From assembly GCA_900770445.1 (NCBI GenBank), contig CAAGKO010000051.1, forward strand, positions 1-16,260: a stretch of DNA of 16,260 bases, read 5' to 3'. Origin of the DNA: an uncultured Oribacterium sp. (GTDB taxonomy: Bacteria > Bacillota > Clostridia > Lachnospirales > Lachnospiraceae). Positions 1-5,602 of the stretch are shown here, piece after piece. The notes under the pieces are model-generated. The model saw only the letters and a list, made by a program, of their open reading frames with translations. It searched no databases and was not told where the DNA came from. A program made the position numbers and the translations under genes. How positions within the stretch are numbered: position 1 is the first letter of the stretch; each line of letters opens with the position of its first letter.

Positions 1-57
1 ACCTCACTTTTGGGAGGTTTTGTCAAGTCTTTTGATAAATATATTTGCAAAAAATAA

Positions 58-79
58 GACCCACGCTTTCGCGTGAGTC
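58..79. terminator. Hairpin, possible bidirectional terminator
   Basis: GACCCACGC (58-66) and GCGTGAGTC (71-79) pair over nine positions with one mismatch around a TTTC loop. Read on the - strand the stem is followed by a T-rich run (complement of the A-run at 50-56), the usual form of an intrinsic terminator. On the + strand the tail is poor. The next gene on the right is on the + strand, so what this would terminate is not clear from the window. Confidence 0.35.
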
Positions 80-100
80 TAAATGTTAAGTTGACGACAT

Positions 101-115
101 TGGGGTCAGACCCCA
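101..115. repeat. GGGGTCAGACCCC palindrome, copy 1
   Basis: This is a 15-bp perfect palindrome around a single central base (TGGGGTC-A-GACCCCA), followed by TAAAG. It lies 26 bp before the ATG of the HD hydrolase, so it would be in that gene's leader RNA. It recurs almost unchanged at 842-860. The motif resembles small REP-like palindromes scattered in many bacterial genomes; that link is from memory, not shown here. Confidence 0.6.
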
Positions 116-141
116 TAAAGAGACGCTGGAAAGGAAAGCAA

Positions 142-756
142 ATGAATCAGGAACGTTTCGAGAAGCAGCGGGAGTTCATCCTGGAGATCGATAAGGAGAA
201 GGAAATCTACCGGCAGACGCATCTGACGAATCATGGCCGTCGCGAGGGGGATGCAGAGCACGCATGGCACATGGCCATCATGGCGTACCTGCTCCGCGAG
301 TACAGTAACGCCGAGGTCGACATCGCGCACGTCATGATGATGTGCCTGATCCATGATATCGTCGAGATCGACGCGGGTGACACCTACGCCTACGACGAGG
401 AGGGGCTGAAGACGCAGAGGGAGCGTGAGGAGAAGGCGGCGGACCGCATCTTCGCACTGCTGCCGTCGGATCAGCGCGATGAGCTCCGGGCAATCTTCGA
501 GGAGTTCGAAGCCTATAAGACGCCGGAGGCGAAGTACGCGCATGCGATGGACAACCTCCAGCCGCTCCTGCTCAATGCCTCAAACGAGGGCGACGACTGG
601 AAGACGCACGGCGTGTCCTTCAACACCGTCTGGGGCCGGCAGCAGAAGACCGCCCGCGGTTCCGAGGCACTCGCAGCGTTTTCAAGAGCCGTCATGGAGG
701 ATTTCGCTGACCGCGGGATCTTGAAGGACGACCGGGAAGAGAAGCACGAGCACTGA
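142..756 (+). CDS. HD-domain hydrolase, 5'-deoxynucleotidase (YfbR)-like
   Basis: This 204-residue cytoplasmic protein belongs to the HD superfamily, closest in layout to the YfbR-like HD_3 group of metal-dependent nucleotidases. Visible metal-ligand candidates, numbered from the ATG at 142, are H40 in AEHAWH, H71-D72 in CLIHDIVEID, and D137 in AMDNLQPLL. E75 and D78 follow the HD pair, as expected for this group. The substrate is probably a deoxynucleoside monophosphate, but this is family-level inference. The frame stays open upstream to a GTG at 73, but that would run translation through a terminator-like hairpin and the palindrome at 101-115. The ATG at 142 has a GGAAAG ribosome binding site just upstream and begins where the family homology begins. 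No operon partner is evident, as the GNAT gene follows after 135 bp. Confidence 0.8.
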   Translation: MNQERFEKQREFILEIDKEKEIYRQTHLTNHGRREGDAEHAWHMAIMAYLLREYSNAEVDIAHVMMMCLIHDIVEIDAGDTYAYDEEGLKTQREREEKAADRIFALLPSDQRDELRAIFEEFEAYKTPEAKYAHAMDNLQPLLLNASNEGDDWKTHGVSFNTVWGRQQKTARGSEALAAFSRAVMEDFADRGILKDDREEKHEH

Positions 757-891
757 ACAGCTAGCATATTACTATGTACAGGCACTGTAACCGCTCATAA
801 CGAGGCGGTCTTGAAAATCGTTCGCCCGTGTGCGGCGAGTTTATGGGGGCAGACCCCATAAAGCAGAAGGGAAGCGAAGAGAGGAGACGGC
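757..891. other. Intergenic region with three successive hairpins
   Basis: Between the HD gene and the GNAT gene lie three potential stem-loops. The first is ACCGCTC (790-796) with GAGGCGGT (802-809), a stem with one bulge. The second is TCGCC (822-826) with GGCGA (834-838). The third is the perfect TATGGGG/CCCCATA hairpin at 842-860. None is followed by a clear T-run, so a Rho-independent terminator is not well supported. No convincing -35/-10 pair was seen. Confidence 0.35.
842..860. repeat. GGGGGCAGACCCC palindrome, copy 2
   Basis: TATGGGG (842-848) and CCCCATA (854-860) form a perfect 7-bp stem with a GCAGA loop. The block GGGGNCAGACCCCATAAAG is shared with 102-120 with one difference. 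The GNAT start codon lies 31 bp downstream. Both copies therefore occupy the same place, a short distance before a ribosome binding site. Confidence 0.6.
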
Positions 892-1719
892 ATGGGAGAA
901 CTGACATTTCGTGTGGCGCGTCCGGAGGATGCGGCGGCGCTGCTGGCGATTTACGCGCCGTATGTCGAGGAGACGGCGATCACCTTCGAGTATGAGGTGC
1001 CGAGTGTCGAGGCGTTCCGTGCGCGCATCGCGCACACGCTGGCGACCTATCCGTACATCGTCGCGGTGGAGGGGCAGCCGGCCAATGCAGGCGCCGGTCG
1101 TGTCGATGACGCTCCGGTTTCATCGACGTCGGCTTCCGGTGCCGATGCTGCCGGGGCACACAGGACTTCCGAACACATCATCGGCTATGCCTATGTCGGG
1201 CGTTTGCACGAGCGTGCGGCGTACGACTGGACTGTGGAGACCTCGATCTACGTCGACCGGAGTGCGCGGAAGCACGGGCTCGGGCGGCAGCTCTACGAGC
1301 GGCTCGAGGCGATCCTCCGCGCGATGAACATCATCAGCGTGAACGCCTGCATCGCGTATCCGGGAACGATGAACCCGGCCGTAGATGCCGCGACCGCTGC
1401 CGATCGGTTGCAGGATGCACATATAGGCATCGGCGACCCAAACACGGCTGACCTGGGGCGAAAAGACCTTCGGGAGGGTTCTGCAGACAGCGGCGCCGGC
1501 ATTGGCGAAGACCCGTACCTCAACACGAACAGCCCGGACTTCCATGCGCACCTCGGCTATCAGCTCGTCGGGCATTTCCACGCCTGCGCATATAAATTCG
1601 ACCGCTGGTACGACATGATTTGGATGGAAAAGTGGATCGCGCCGCACCCGGCGAAACCGGAGGCGATGATTCCGTTTCCGGCGCTGCCGGAGGAAGTGGT
1701 GGCACGCTGCCTGAAATGA
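892..1719 (+). CDS. GNAT N-acetyltransferase, phosphinothricin acetyltransferase-like, with two low-complexity insertions
   Basis: This 275-residue protein matches the Pat/Bar branch of the GNAT fold. The N-terminus (RVARPEDAAALLAIYAPYVEE) and the C-terminus (NSPDFHAHLGYQLVGHFH, then YKFDRWYDMIWMEKWI) are both typical. The acetyl-CoA pyrophosphate-binding stretch is near residues 121-139 (RKHGLGRQLYERLE). The protein would acetylate a small amine with acetyl-CoA; actual phosphinothricin resistance cannot be assumed. Family members are usually about 170-190 residues. The excess here comes from two Ala/Gly/Asp/Ser-rich segments, about residues 61-95 and 157-207, both in frame and both placed where loops are expected. 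The ATG at 892 follows a GAGAGGAGA ribosome binding site at good spacing. A frameshift does not explain the insertions, because the flanking family sequence is in one frame throughout. Confidence 0.85.
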   Translation: MGELTFRVARPEDAAALLAIYAPYVEETAITFEYEVPSVEAFRARIAHTLATYPYIVAVEGQPANAGAGRVDDAPVSSTSASGADAAGAHRTSEHIIGYAYVGRLHERAAYDWTVETSIYVDRSARKHGLGRQLYERLEAILRAMNIISVNACIAYPGTMNPAVDAATAADRLQDAHIGIGDPNTADLGRKDLREGSADSGAGIGEDPYLNTNSPDFHAHLGYQLVGHFHACAYKFDRWYDMIWMEKWIAPHPAKPEAMIPFPALPEEVVARCLK

Positions 1720-1801
1720 TAAACGCTTTTATTCCGTTGTTGGATCTCACTTCGGAAGATATACTTAGTGGGTGAAATTGCGAAAGGGAAAAGGTGATTA
1801 G

Positions 1802-2503
1802 ATGATTCAGACAGATTATTGCGCGCGGCTTCGTGACCGTCGGGGCCTGGCGGCGGTGCACTATATTCTGATGGTGCTGATCGCGCTGGTGCTTCTGATG
1901 TTTGTGGTGGAGGGTTATATGCGGCATCTGCAGGATATCGCGATGACCTACGACTGCGAGGAGATCGATGAGGCGGTGGCCTGCGCGAAGACGCAGTACC
2001 TGATGGACGGGGCGCAGGGGGCCGTGGTGTACTACTATGATACGGAGACGAAGCAGGTGTATACACGGGACCACTTTCCGGCGAAGAATCGTGTAGACCT
2101 GAAGGGCTATGGGCGTTCACTGGAATTTCAGAACCGGCAGGCGCAGACGGGGGCGACCGGCGTGCCGAACCGGGGCGACGAGCGCTACCGAAAGGCGATC
2201 GGCCGCCTCGATGACGGTACGACGACCACGAGCAACGATGTCACGCACAACCGGAGCTTCTTCGACAACATCCGCCAGAACGTGACGGGCCTCGGTGATC
2301 CGAATGGCGCGCAGTTCCTCGCCATCAGCTTCTCGCAGGACGGGCAGCTCGCGCTGGTTCGCTGGCGCGGCCCGGTGCTCTACTACTACGACTATACGAT
2401 GATGTCCGTGGAAGAGAAGGCGACCCTCACCGGCGAGGAGCGCGAGCGCATCGCCGAAGATGCTCCGGAAGGTGAAACGCTCTTCTGGAACTCGCAGTAC
2501 TGA
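1802..2503 (+). CDS. Unrecognised single-pass membrane protein with prepilin-like N-terminus
   Basis: This 233-residue protein was not recognised. Its N-terminus has a basic leader ending in RDRRG (residues 11-15), then one hydrophobic segment at about 19-37, then a soluble domain. That is the layout of a prepilin, and DRRG|LAAVH would be the cleavage site. However, position +5 is His rather than the usual Glu, so cleavage by the prepilin peptidase is uncertain. The soluble part includes two Tyr triplets (YYYD at about 77-80 and YYYDY at about 194-198), a Thr run (DDGTTTTSN) near 140, and an acidic C-terminus. A good AAAGGTG ribosome binding site precedes the ATG. It lies 82 bp after the GNAT gene and faces the MATE gene. 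It could be a pilus-associated pseudopilin separated from the main locus, or an unrelated bitopic protein. Confidence 0.6.
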   Translation: MIQTDYCARLRDRRGLAAVHYILMVLIALVLLMFVVEGYMRHLQDIAMTYDCEEIDEAVACAKTQYLMDGAQGAVVYYYDTETKQVYTRDHFPAKNRVDLKGYGRSLEFQNRQAQTGATGVPNRGDERYRKAIGRLDDGTTTTSNDVTHNRSFFDNIRQNVTGLGDPNGAQFLAISFSQDGQLALVRWRGPVLYYYDYTMMSVEEKATLTGEERERIAEDAPEGETLFWNSQY

Positions 2504-2552
2504 GCGGGATGTGAAAAAGCCAGGGTCCCGGAGGGCCGGTTGTTTCTGCCCC
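2504..2552. other. Convergent intergenic gap
   Basis: The stop codons of the membrane protein gene (+) and the MATE gene (-) face each other across 49 bp. The GC-rich stretch GGTCCC-GGA-GGGCC could form a short bulged stem followed by a T-rich tail (TTGTTTCT) on the + strand. As a terminator it is weak. Confidence 0.25.
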
Positions 2553-3872
2553 TCATGCGAGGTGGGCGCGGCCATGCTTCCGGTAGCAGTACGCGGAGAT
2601 GAAGATGGTGACGGCTTCGGCGCATGGCATGGTGAGCCAGATGCCGTTCACGCCGATGAGCTCCGGGAGGATCAGAATGAAGACCACCACGAGGATCAGC
2701 GAGCGGAGGGTCGAGATGAGGGCGGAGAGGAAGCCGTTTCCGAGGGCGGTGAAGTAGCCGGAGAGGAAGACGTTCCATCCGATGAAGAGGAAGACCGGGC
2801 TGAAGAGCCGGAGGCCCTCCCAGGTGAGGTCAAACACGTGGCCGGGTCCGGCGAAGAGGTGGATGAGCGGCTGACCGAGGCCGAGCGAGATGGCCATGAC
2901 GATCACGGAGGTGAGGGCGATGGTCCGGAAGCTGTAGCGCAGTGTCTCCCGAATCTTCGCGGGATTTTCGGCGCCGACGTTAAAGCTCACGATCGGTGCG
3001 GCCGCCACGGCGATGCCCATGTAAAACGCGATGAAGAAGTAGTAGAGATACATGATGATCGTGACTGCCGCGACCCCGTCCTCGCCATAATGCTGAAGGA
3101 TGATGATATTAAACAGAAAGGTCGTGATGCCGGTCGACATCTCGGTGAGCATCTCGCTGCTGCCGTTCGTGCAGGATTTCACGAGTACGTCGGCGTGCAT
3201 CCGGGTGCGGCAGAAGCGGATATGGCTGAAGCGAAGGAAGTAGACGAGGCCGATCAGCGCGCTTATGGTGATCGACAGGGTGGTGCCCCAGGCTGCGCCG
3301 TACGTGCCCAGACGGAATACGCCGACGAGGATGTAATCGAAGATGACGTTCAGCACGAGGCCGGTCATCGACATCCAGAGCCCGACCTTCGGACTGCCGT
3401 CGGTCCGCACGAGGTACTCGAAAAACAGCTTGAAGGACATCGGGATGCTGCCGAGGAAGATGACCTTCGCGTACGGAAGGACATGCACGAGCAGACGTTC
3501 ACTGCTGCCGAGGAAGCGGCAGACCGGCTTCAGGAAGACGAGACCGAAAATCGTAAAGAGAATCGCGAGGACGAGCAGGACCAGGGTGATGAAGGTGAAA
3601 ATCTGATTCGCCTCACGGTCCTTTTTCTGTCCCATCTTTTCGCCGATGATCGCGCCCGCACCGGTGGCGAGCATCACGGAGGTTCCGAAGATGACGCAGG
3701 TCACCGGAATCACGATATTGATGCCCGCGAGCGCGTCGGAGCCTGCGTATTTCGAGACGAAGTAGCCGTCGATCGTCGTGTAGAAGGACAGAAAGATCAT
3801 GGTCAGCACCGACGGGATCAGATACTTCAGGAATTGCGGGTAGGTCATGTAGTTTTCAAAACAGTTCATCAT
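2553..3872 (-). CDS. MATE family multidrug/Na+ efflux transporter
   Basis: This polytopic inner-membrane protein of 439 residues (numbered from the ATG at 3872) has the usual length and 12-helix pattern of the MATE family, clostridial DinF/NorM-like branch. Characteristic stretches are FYTTIDGYFVSKYAG near the N-terminus, GAGAIIGEKMGQ in the first half, NVIFDYILV in the middle, and VSFNVGAENPAKIRETL starting the second half. Such proteins export cationic drugs or metabolites using Na+ or H+ gradients; the substrate cannot be told. The frame is open to an ATG at 3926, but those extra 18 residues are basic and non-hydrophobic and overlap a hairpin. The tandem ATG-ATG at 3872/3869 follows an AAGAAGAG ribosome binding site. 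The gene stands alone on its strand and is divergent from the pilus operon. Confidence 0.9.
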   Translation of the reverse strand: MMNCFENYMTYPQFLKYLIPSVLTMIFLSFYTTIDGYFVSKYAGSDALAGINIVIPVTCVIFGTSVMLATGAGAIIGEKMGQKKDREANQIFTFITLVLLVLAILFTIFGLVFLKPVCRFLGSSERLLVHVLPYAKVIFLGSIPMSFKLFFEYLVRTDGSPKVGLWMSMTGLVLNVIFDYILVGVFRLGTYGAAWGTTLSITISALIGLVYFLRFSHIRFCRTRMHADVLVKSCTNGSSEMLTEMSTGITTFLFNIIILQHYGEDGVAAVTIIMYLYYFFIAFYMGIAVAAAPIVSFNVGAENPAKIRETLRYSFRTIALTSVIVMAISLGLGQPLIHLFAGPGHVFDLTWEGLRLFSPVFLFIGWNVFLSGYFTALGNGFLSALISTLRSLILVVVFILILPELIGVNGIWLTMPCAEAVTIFISAYCYRKHGRAHLA

Positions 3873-3915
3873 TCTCTTCTTATCGTGTTCTACGTGGGCT
3901 CTCCGCGGCGTCTGT

Positions 3916-3977
3916 CTGGACCGCATCGAATCTGGTCCAGTGGTACAGTGCCGTGCCCTCGATAAGCACTCCTTATC
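3916..3977 (-). promoter_or_regulatory. Structured leader of the MATE gene (two hairpins)
   Basis: Between the putative promoter and the MATE start, two perfect stems occur. CTGGACC (3916-3922) pairs with GGTCCAG (3934-3940) around 11 nt, and GATAAG (3961-3966) pairs with CTTATC (3972-3977) around 5 nt. The second is followed on the + strand by six Ts, so it could alternatively act as a weak + strand terminator against antisense transcription. It matches no riboswitch class that I can recognise. Confidence 0.35.
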
Positions 3978-3996
3978 TTTTTTATGCTGACTCTAG

Positions 3997-4025
3997 TTTA
4001 AACCATATAGCTACTATACAGTCAA
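3997..4025 (-). promoter_or_regulatory. Putative sigma-A-type promoter for the MATE gene
   Basis: On the - strand TTGACT (complement of 4020-4025) is separated by 17 bp from TTTAAA (complement of 3997-4002). The -35 matches the consensus at 5 of 6 positions and the -10 at 4 of 6. Transcription would begin near 3990 and give a leader of about 118 nt ahead of the MATE ATG. Confidence 0.4.
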
Positions 4026-4069
4026 GGGCGTGATGCTGCATTAAAAAATACAGTTGACGCCAACGATGA

Positions 4070-4108
4070 GCAGGCATGGCAAGCTTCAAACCCCATCGTC
4101 ATGCCTAC
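4070..4108. repeat. 39-bp palindromic (REP-like) unit 1
   Basis: The left end is GCAGGCATG (4070-4078) and the right end CATGCCTAC (4100-4108), a 9-bp inverted repeat with one G-T position. It shares GYAGGCATGGYAAGC with unit 2. It is the first of four such units. Confidence 0.65.
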
Positions 4109-4134
4109 GGCGTGGGAATTCTGAAATTTCAACT

Positions 4135-4173
4135 GTAGGCATGGTAAGCGCTTTAAAACGTCATCGTGCCTAC
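4135..4173. repeat. 39-bp palindromic (REP-like) unit 2
   Basis: It begins GTAGGCATGG and ends TCATCGTGCCTAC (4161-4173), forming an imperfect inverted repeat. It is preceded by AACT, as is unit 3. Its start lies 65 bp after the start of unit 1. Confidence 0.65.
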
Positions 4174-4200
4174 GGAAATGTCCATTATCCGAGGTGAACT

Positions 4201-4239
4201 GTAGGCATGATGACCTCGATATAAAGTCATCGTGCCTAT
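4201..4239. repeat. 39-bp palindromic (REP-like) unit 3
   Basis: This is the best hairpin of the four. TAGGCATGATGAC (4202-4214) pairs with GTCATCGTGCCTA (4226-4238) with a single mismatch that can be a wobble pair. Its start lies 66 bp after the start of unit 2. Confidence 0.7.
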
Positions 4240-4255
4240 AAAATCGATCGTAATA

Positions 4256-4294
4256 GTAGGCCCGATCATCAATTTTCGACTCCAACATGCCTGC
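4256..4294. repeat. 39-bp palindromic (REP-like) unit 4, diverged
   Basis: It begins GTAGGCCCG (4256-4264) and ends CATGCCTGC (4286-4294). The outer six bases still pair, while the interior has diverged from the others. The total length is again exactly 39 bp, which argues that it is the same element and not a chance match. Confidence 0.5.
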
Positions 4295-4361
4295 GTTAAA
4301 GAAATACGTGAAAATCCATGTCACGATCCCTTAAAAAAACTATTATATATCCGCCTGTGCA

Positions 4362-4370
4362 TGCTATAAT
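4362..4370 (+). promoter_or_regulatory. Extended -10 promoter for the pilus operon
   Basis: TGCTATAAT is a perfect extended -10 (TGnTATAAT). There is no good -35 hexamer at 17 bp, which an extended -10 can compensate for. Transcription would begin near 4377, leaving about 40 nt before the ATG at 4417 of the prepilin peptidase. It also makes in-frame starts at 4318 and 4384 unlikely. Confidence 0.5.
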
Positions 4371-4416
4371 CACTTCGTTTTTAATGTATACAGAATGTTT
4401 TCAGAAACGGGGCCTC

Positions 4417-5490
4417 ATGTACCAGACTACAGCACTTATCCTGCTTTACATCCTCATCCTCGCGTTCCTGTTCGGGGCGGTGTTCGGGAGCTATATCGAC
4501 TGTGTGGCGTGGCGGCTCGTGCATCATGAGCGGGTCGCGCGTGGCCGCTCGCACTGTGATGTCTGCGGACATGCACTCGGGGCCCGCGATCTGATCCCGA
4601 TCATCTCGTATCTTCGCTCGGGCGGTCGCTGCCGCTACTGCGGGGCGAAGTTCAGCGCGGAGTCGACCTGGGTGGAGCTCGCACTCGGCCTCGCTTTCGC
4701 CGCGATCGTCTATAAATTCGACGTTTCCTTCGTCGCGCTTCGCTATCTCGGGCTCCTCGTGATCCTGATGGGGCTCAGTCTCGTGGATCAGAAGACCTGC
4801 ATCATCCCGGACCGTTTTCACGTCGCGGGCATCCTCTGGTGGCTCCTCACCCTGCCGCTCATCGCGTGCACGCAGGGACGTGGTCTCACTGAGGCGCTCA
4901 GCATCACAGGCGCACGTTTACCGCTGGCCAATGCTCCCGGCCTCCAGGATGGGCTCGACCGGATCATGCTGGCTGCGGCAGGACTTCCGCACGGCAGCGC
5001 TTCCATCACCGGCAATGATCTGGCGGACGCTGCGGCACTTATGGGCGGCACCGGTGCCGCCATCTCGGCGCAGGCGGGTGGACCTCTGGGTACAGCGACC
5101 GCCGGTACATCACTCGCCACCGGTGCCGGCTCGGTCTTCACCACCCACATCCCGATCACCCAGTGGATCCTCACGGATCTCAAGTGGGGACTGATCAGTG
5201 CCTTCGGGGTCGGCCTCCTGATGCTGCTGATATCGCTCGTCTTCGATAAGCTCACGGGAAAAGAGAGCCTCGGGGGCGGAGATATCAAGCTGCTGTTCAT
5301 GACCGGGCTCTATATGCGACCGGGTGTGACACTCTTTAACCTGATGCTCAGTTGCTTCGTGGGGCTGTTCATCGCCCTCGGGCTCAAAAAGGATAAGATT
5401 CCATTCGGCCCGTCCATTTCCATCGCCGTTTTCCTCTCTATTCTATTTGGAAGTGAATTCGTGGCGTGGTATACTGGGCTCATATTGTGA
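4417..5490 (+). CDS. pilD: Type IV prepilin peptidase (PilD/GspO-like, aspartic peptidase A24)
   Basis: This polytopic membrane enzyme would cleave the leaders of prepilins and pseudopilins after Gly and, in full-length family members, methylate the new N-terminus. Numbered from 4417 (357 residues), the N-terminal domain carries the paired cysteines C47/C50 and C72/C75, a zinc-type four-Cys motif. The catalytic aspartates are D124 in SLVDQKTCIIPD and D289 in GGGDIK. The C-terminus (PFGPSISIAVFLS) is typical. Between the two aspartates, at about residues 151-247, sits an Ala/Gly/Thr-rich segment of nearly 100 residues that ordinary PilD proteins (about 250-290 aa) lack. The start at 4417 is chosen because translation from 4318 would begin upstream of the likely transcription start, and because MYQTTALILLYILILAF is the expected first membrane helix. 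The ribosome binding site (GGGG) is modest. It probably heads the pilus operon. Confidence 0.9.
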   Translation: MYQTTALILLYILILAFLFGAVFGSYIDCVAWRLVHHERVARGRSHCDVCGHALGARDLIPIISYLRSGGRCRYCGAKFSAESTWVELALGLAFAAIVYKFDVSFVALRYLGLLVILMGLSLVDQKTCIIPDRFHVAGILWWLLTLPLIACTQGRGLTEALSITGARLPLANAPGLQDGLDRIMLAAAGLPHGSASITGNDLADAAALMGGTGAAISAQAGGPLGTATAGTSLATGAGSVFTTHIPITQWILTDLKWGLISAFGVGLLMLLISLVFDKLTGKESLGGGDIKLLFMTGLYMRPGVTLFNLMLSCFVGLFIALGLKKDKIPFGPSISIAVFLSILFGSEFVAWYTGLIL

Positions 5491-5602
5491 AAAATGTTGC
5501 CTTACGGACGCTGACCAGAGAAGGAAAGGGGACGGAAGGCGTTTCGCGTGCATATAAACCGCAGGGAAACCGGCGGAAACGATCAGAACAGATGAGGAAT
5601 AT
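5491..5602 (+). other. Gap between pilD and pilM
   Basis: These 112 bases carry no gene. A TATAAA at 5554-5559 lacks a matching -35, so a separate promoter for pilM is possible but not supported. No terminator is visible, which is consistent with pilD being co-transcribed with the genes below. Confidence 0.4.

Noticed and set aside
73..141. GTG start for the first HD protein
   Set aside because: It lies inside a hairpin and would translate the palindrome at 101-115. No ribosome binding site precedes it, and homology begins after the ATG at 142.
790..809. Intrinsic terminator after the first HD gene
   Set aside because: The stem is bulged and the downstream sequence (CTTGAAAATCG) has no T-run; it is kept only as a hairpin in the intergenic description.
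1072..1512. Frameshift or assembly error as the cause of the extra GNAT length
   Set aside because: Typical family sequence before, between and after both insertions is in one reading frame, and no compensating out-of-frame homology was seen.
1520..2120. Overlapping long open frames on the - strand
   Set aside because: They are antisense to the GNAT and membrane-protein genes, are Arg/Ser/Pro/His-rich, and have no family features; they are typical shadow frames of GC-rich genes.
2460..3965. 501-codon open frame on the + strand
   Set aside because: It is antisense to the MATE transporter. Its Glu/Asp/His/Arg-rich composition is what the complement of GC-rich membrane-protein codons gives, while the - strand frame is a clear transporter.
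4070..4294. CRISPR-like array
   Set aside because: The units are strongly palindromic and diverge in their interiors, the spacers are short and unequal (26, 27, 16 bp), and no cas gene is near.
4022..4324. 100-codon open frame on the - strand with repeated RHDD and CLQ peptides
   Set aside because: It is a translation of the 39-bp palindromic units and spacers. The repeated peptides follow the DNA repeats, there is no ribosome binding site upstream, and the frame has no recognisable protein features.
4318..4416. Upstream starts of the prepilin peptidase (4318 and 4384)
   Set aside because: The likely extended -10 at 4362-4370 lies within this stretch, no ribosome binding sites are present, and the first membrane helix begins just after 4417.
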